Below the pieces are notes generated by a model, which worked only from the letters and a program-made list of their open reading frames with translations, made no database searches and was not told the DNA's origin. Shown here piece after piece: positions 59,500-64,000 of a stretch of 64,000 nucleotides of DNA (positions are counted from its first letter, which is position 1; each line of letters opens with the position of its first letter). The stretch is from the NCBI RefSeq assembly GCF_000149955.1, contig NC_030990.1, positions 1,240,001-1,304,000 of the forward strand. Reading direction: 5' to 3'. Origin of the DNA: Fusarium oxysporum f. sp. lycopersici 4287. Taxonomy: Eukaryota; Ascomycota; Sordariomycetes; Hypocreales; Nectriaceae. Made by a program: the position numbers and the translations under genes.

Positions 59500-60006
59500 T
59501 GTCGATATATGTTATATATTATTGAATTCCCCTTAGTAGGCCCTTTGTAAAGAGGGCGGGGTACAGAGTAAAGGGAGCGAAAGCAAAGTCGTGAACAATG
59601 TCGTCAGGTCTTTCGTAGTCAGGTGGTGTTCGACGACGGTCTTGAGAGTGGCCGGTAGCGAAAGTGAGACAATGGATCCAAGACAGAACAAGACAAAACC
59701 AGACAAAAGAGACGAAAACAGAAAGAATGTCTTTGTCTTGTATTGGTATATTGGAGGGGCTCCTTGGAAATCGATAGTTGAGTTGAATGGATATTACAGA
59801 GGGAGAACAGTTCCATGAGGTTGGGGGAGTAGCATCCATTAATATGAAGACAAGTCCCTGAGAGACTCTTGCAAGCCAAATGGGCAGCAGCACAAGGTTC
59901 AGCCCAAGCCAAGGTCCCAGGTCCCTTCCTGATCCACTTGAGCCACATTCTGGTACGAGAATGGCCGTGTGAAAGGGGTCATTTTGTCACACTGTATACT
60001 TGGAGA

Positions 60007-60073
60007 GGCAGGGGCGCTTATGGTGGCAGGGGTATGGGCCATAGCGCAGAGCGTGGCAGGGCATGTGGCAGGG
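60007..60073 (+). repeat. Cluster of four GGCAGGG motifs
   Basis: Copies start at 60007, 60025, 60055 and 60067; the first two extend to GGCAGGGG and so contain AGGGG, the core of a stress-response element. Located about 510-570 bp upstream of the Ser-rich gene at 58342-59499. Confidence 0.5.
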
Positions 60074-61073
60074 TCTCCATCAAAGGATGGATTATTTTCT
60101 ATGGGGCCTCCTCAGAATTAGGTCCGCCCAGAAAAGTCGTTGAAAAAGAGGCGATAGAATTTGGGAGTAGCCTCATCAGCAGCCTGGCTATAGAGTTGAC
60201 AAACATCGACAGTCTTTAATTCATAGACCAGAACCCCTTAGAAACCACGATACTCTACCACTCATAGAGACACATAAAAAAGCCACTGCAACCTGCACCA
60301 CGACTCTCGAGATGAGTCCTGAGCCACCTGAGCCTTGGCACTGACCTCTGTCTTGTATTGAGTCTTATGCCGTCCACGAGCCGTTTCAAATCCCCCACGC
60401 TACACCAGAAAGGATGAATAGTGATTGTGATATCGAGGCTTTAAACGCCAGGGCTCTTGGGAGACCTGTTCGTTCGCTACGGATCGTTATCAGAGACATC
60501 GGCAGCTTCAGATCCCGATTAACATGTTTAAAGTCTCTTGCGTTTGCTGTATGAATATGATCTACCGGATGACAAACTCCGAATGTTAGAGATTTCGAGA
60601 TTGACGTAAATACGTTCAAGTACAAACATTTCATGTTTCCAGTATGCAGTTACTGTGTTGATGTGTTTTGCATGCGATCTTCACCAACCTCGTGGGTTCG
60701 CTCGTGGTCTTTACCTCTGACTGGTTTATCAATATGGCGTCGTCACCGGGCAACGTGGACATGAATGACCAGCCTCTTTTAGTTCGTCATTTTGGGTCAT
60801 CAATCACTCACAGAAATCATACTGACTAGCATCGACTCGAGTCACTGTATGTCGAGCTTCTACAGTGAGCCATAGCATTCTGACTTCATGTCTTTTTTTT
60901 TTATCCCTGCTGCGAGGCTTGCAGTTCTAGTTAAAGACGGACTTGCAAACGTGCATCTGCAGCCAAATGCATGATTGGGCATCTTTTGGTCGCTGCAGAT
61001 GCTACTGTAGGCGAGGCACAGAATGATTGATAAAAAAAATTCCGAAAATTCCTCGACACCGCTTTCTTTCGAC

Positions 61074-61099
61074 AGAGTCAGAGTCAGAGTCAGAGTCAT
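61074..61099 (+). repeat. Short AGAGTC tandem repeat
   Basis: Four consecutive hexamer units (AGAGTC) ending in ATTC. A microsatellite with no visible function. Confidence 0.7.
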
Positions 61100-61198
61100 T
61101 CATGATCTGCACAGGTAAAAACCTTGAATGCATCCCCCTGTCGAGGCTCTGACTGCAACTCTTTGCCACAAGAGACTCAAATCTCGGGTGAAAAGAAA

Positions 61199-61233
61199 GG
61201 CCCTGGACTATCAAGAGATGACAGTCCAGGGCC
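61199..61233. repeat. Perfect 11-bp inverted repeat with 13-nt loop
   Basis: GGCCCTGGACT at 61199-61209 pairs with AGTCCAGGGCC at 61223-61233. GC-rich and therefore stable as RNA or cruciform. It lies in gene-free sequence with no coding frame around it. Confidence 0.85.
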
Positions 61234-64000
61234 CTTGAATATTTTGTATCAGATTTGTTACCGCCCGTATTTTAGAGACTGGTTGCATCTGGGTCACCAG
61301 GCCGCGGTGGGTGGTGATGATAACTGATTAAAAATCCGTGGTGTTGTTCAGCTGGTCTTGTCTCTGCGACCTCGTTTTCGCGTATCACCAGCTCAGCGTC
61401 AAACCACATCCGAAAGCTCCACACCCACAGAGGAATACATCTCGAGACAACTCACTTAACACAAAGTAGCAGACAGTGTAGTTGACATGTTGGTCTTGAT
61501 CTGGTCGATCTTGAGTAGTCAATCACGCCTGAATGGGTCTCTACCGCGCCAGCCTGCTCAAGGCATCGTCTAGTGTGATCTCAACCCATTCACGGCATGG
61601 CTGTATCCATTAGACTGCATTAGAAGACACGATGCTGCATACCAAGACGAGGCGATGTTTTCGAGTGTATCCGTACCTATCCTGCCAACTCACCAAGCGG
61701 AGACGATGCAACAGCATGCAACATTGTAGTGTGTAGTGTGCAGTGTTAACGCAGGCACTGAGGATCTGAGGCATAGACTACCAAAAAAGTATTTCTTGAG
61801 TGGCACACTGTTTGTCGTGCCGCGCATTAGTTGTGATGCAGGAACTTGACAACACACGATCAAGATTGGGCAACCTTGTTCCTTCATGAAGCGCCCATTC
61901 TCCAGCTCACGACGAGTCTCTTGCTCCAACTGGTCCCGCTAACATCGGTGATCCGCCATGGTATCGTACCAGGAGGACGCATTCTGACCAATCATATCAT
62001 ACACTTCCGAATACTTCCATACACCCACTTTGATCGCTTTTTTGTGTCGCCAGACCGACATTTGCGTCGGGTTCGCGAGCGAGATACGATGAACCACTAC
62101 CGTTTTTTTTTTTCTCCGGCAGAAGAAAAAGTCTTGACTCGACAATCAACTTAATTAGTGGTCACCTTGTTCTCGGAGGTATTCCCATTAAACTTATCCC
62201 TGCCGGGTAAAGTCTCAACTCGCACGACAATGTGCTCATCTTCTTGAGACCTCATTTGAAGATATTCACTCTATCAACCTCAAAGCTCCCTTGTCCATCC
62301 CTTGACATGGGAATCTATAAGATACAGCCGTCATTCTATTCCCTTTGCGCTTCACCCTTTGTAGCTTTCAACCGTTAGGTCTCGAACCCCTCGATTCGGA
62401 AACCCCTTGACATCTGAGTCTCAGGTTAGTCGGCAAAGCGCCAAGAAAACAAGGGTCCGATCCAAGGGTCCAAATACTCAACGCTGATACGCTAGAACCG
62501 CTGTCGCAGGTTGGTCTGATGCTAGATGATGATGGACACGGAGAATCTTGTTCCAGTATCAAATTCTGCACCTGAGCATTCGACCATGTCGATTTGATAA
62601 GGCTAAAGGACATTATAGCCCGCGAGGATGAACACAGTGAAAGATATTCTGAGCTACATTGACGAAATCGTACTGGTACGGCCGGAAGCGATATGTAAAA
62701 CAGTGACATTTCCGTCCGAGATGAGGTCAATTTGCTCCGCTCTTGATAGCCTCATATCATTGTATGAGCGCGGTCCTGAGTCGCCAAGGGTCGGCTTTAC
62801 GAGTTTACTGTCCAAGGTACAGAGGAAGACTTATCTTTGCTGGCTATGGACGTTGGCTGCGCTGCAGTCACTGAAAGCGTCCATTCTCGGTCGAGGCGTC
62901 TCGTTGGAATGTATTTGTTGAAAGAGTCTAAATCCAGACCAATTGAGAGGCTTTGTACCTTTGCTCAATTCCAGCGTTCATAATTGTCTTTGTTATTGAC
63001 AGTGATCTACCCGTGAACCCTTATTTCATTGTTGAAGATTTTCGTTATGAACATGGATTGGCTCAAACTGGATGACGCCATGGTTTGAACTTGCAGAAGC
63101 GAAGAGAGCTTTCCCCAGGTCCACATCACTAGTGCGCCACAAACCTACAGCCACAGCATTCTCTGTAACGTCACAGTGGAGAGTCACCAGCCACTTCTAT
63201 GTGAGATCTGGCTAACTCGGATCAGGTTAGTGTCATCTAGCTACCCGTCCAGAGTCTAAATTTGGGTCTGCTCTAAGCAGCCATGTCCTTTTTTAGATCT
63301 GAAGTGTGAACTTTATGTGTCTGTCTAGACTTTTGGGTGTAAACTATTTAGAGTGCAAAATTAGTCTATACTGTGAGTACAAGTCGGCGCAGCCGTGAAA
63401 AGGATGCAACTATGGATCTCATGATAATAGTCTCCGCTCCCTTGAGGAGCTGACAAGCAACCAGCCAACTCACGTTACTATCTAAAGCTTAAACGTGATG
63501 GCTGAGTTGTCGTATTGCTTCACCCTTGAGAGTCCACGTACTCGGTTCTGGCAAACAGTATCAATAGGCGAGTGATCTACAATCAATAATCGAAACAACT
63601 TTCATCCACGTTCCAGCTTGCCCGGGCCGAAGGCGAGAATGCCTGTGAAACTAGACGTACCAAATAAACTCCTCCCTCCGCAACACTAATGAAATACCAA
63701 GTGTTTCTGTCGCTCCCTTGCCACGACCCAACTATTACGGTCTATCGGCAACATGTCTCAAATTCACCCACACTATAAATCTGTTTCTCGGATAGTTTCA
63801 CCCTTGCCTCGTGCATTCTTGGACTTCGTTTCATGGGTCGGGCCCCACGTCGATAGCATCCCTCACATATTGTCTTCTTTTCTTACCCCACGATTTCGGT
63901 ACAGAAGCAATACTCTCTGGAGTAGAAACATTTCACTGTGTAGGTACAGAAGGATGAGGCATTGGCTGACACGCATCTTGTCAAGGATCTAAAGGATATT

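Larger units (their letters stand above)
59500..64000. other. 4.5-kb gene-free region at the window edge
   Basis: Promoter and leader of the Ser-rich gene on the left, including GGCAGGG repeats at 60007-60073. Short frames at 59519-59948 (minus) are antisense or leader noise. A 97-codon frame at 62628-62921 has no support. An 11-bp perfect hairpin is at 61199-61233. The right edge (63-64 kb) shows no gene; one could begin just outside. Confidence 0.5.

Noticed and set aside
62628..62921. 97-codon frame near the right end
   Set aside because: No family resemblance and no supporting splice or leader signals.

Overview
The window is nuclear DNA of a filamentous ascomycete, most likely Fusarium or a close relative (inference from gene content, intron style and protein flavour; no database was searched). 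Protein genes are split by short introns (mostly 44 to 77 nt) with GTRHGT-type donors, CTRAC branch sites and YAG acceptors, and they lie on both strands without operons. A run of N at 48398-48876 shows this is a draft assembly. I see no rRNA, transposon or CRISPR array.

Layout. 1.1-9.4 kb: a PDR-type ABC transporter, a Ure2-like glutathione transferase and a fungal-specific transcription factor, together resembling a small detoxification neighbourhood. 9.4-13.6 kb: a 39-T tract, leader-like introns and a broken gene. 13.6-18.1 kb: a one-helix membrane protein and a 940-residue disordered protein with NDR-kinase-like motifs. 18.1-24.5 kb: gene desert. 24.5-35.7 kb: housekeeping genes, namely CGR1 (ribosome biogenesis), a coiled-coil tail-anchored-like membrane protein, a PXB/PX protein of the yeast Ypr097w/Lec1 type, and succinate dehydrogenase flavoprotein SDH1. 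36.5-45.2 kb: a small Cys-rich protein, a four-helix membrane protein, an MFS transporter, an Erj5-type ER J-protein and a DPP-IV-family serine peptidase. 45.8 kb: an initiator tRNA-Met gene. 46.8-49.4 kb: an Hsp70-like (HSPA12-type) ATPase interrupted by the assembly gap. 49.4-64 kb: very gene-poor, with one clear 385-residue Ser-rich protein at 58.3-59.5 kb and a probable spliced leader or non-coding transcript near 50.8 kb.

The most striking observation is the initiator tRNA gene on the minus strand at 45769-45890. After removal of exactly 50 nt it folds into a perfect 72-nt eukaryotic initiator tRNA, with A1:U72, three G:C pairs next to the CAU loop, an AUCGAAA T-loop and a downstream T7 terminator. 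The 50 nt lie between positions 26 and 27, not at the canonical 37/38 site, and look like a spliceosomal intron (GTATGT donor, TACTAAC branch, CAG acceptor). Either a Pol III-type tRNA transcript is spliced by the spliceosome, or the gene was invaded by an intron.

Two otherwise good genes carry single-base frameshifts: the ABC transporter at the NBD2 H-loop and the Hsp70-like gene beside the gap. Both lie in runs of three identical bases, so assembly error and real disruption must be separated. Splice coordinates given here were read by eye and checked by codon arithmetic; none was checked against transcripts.
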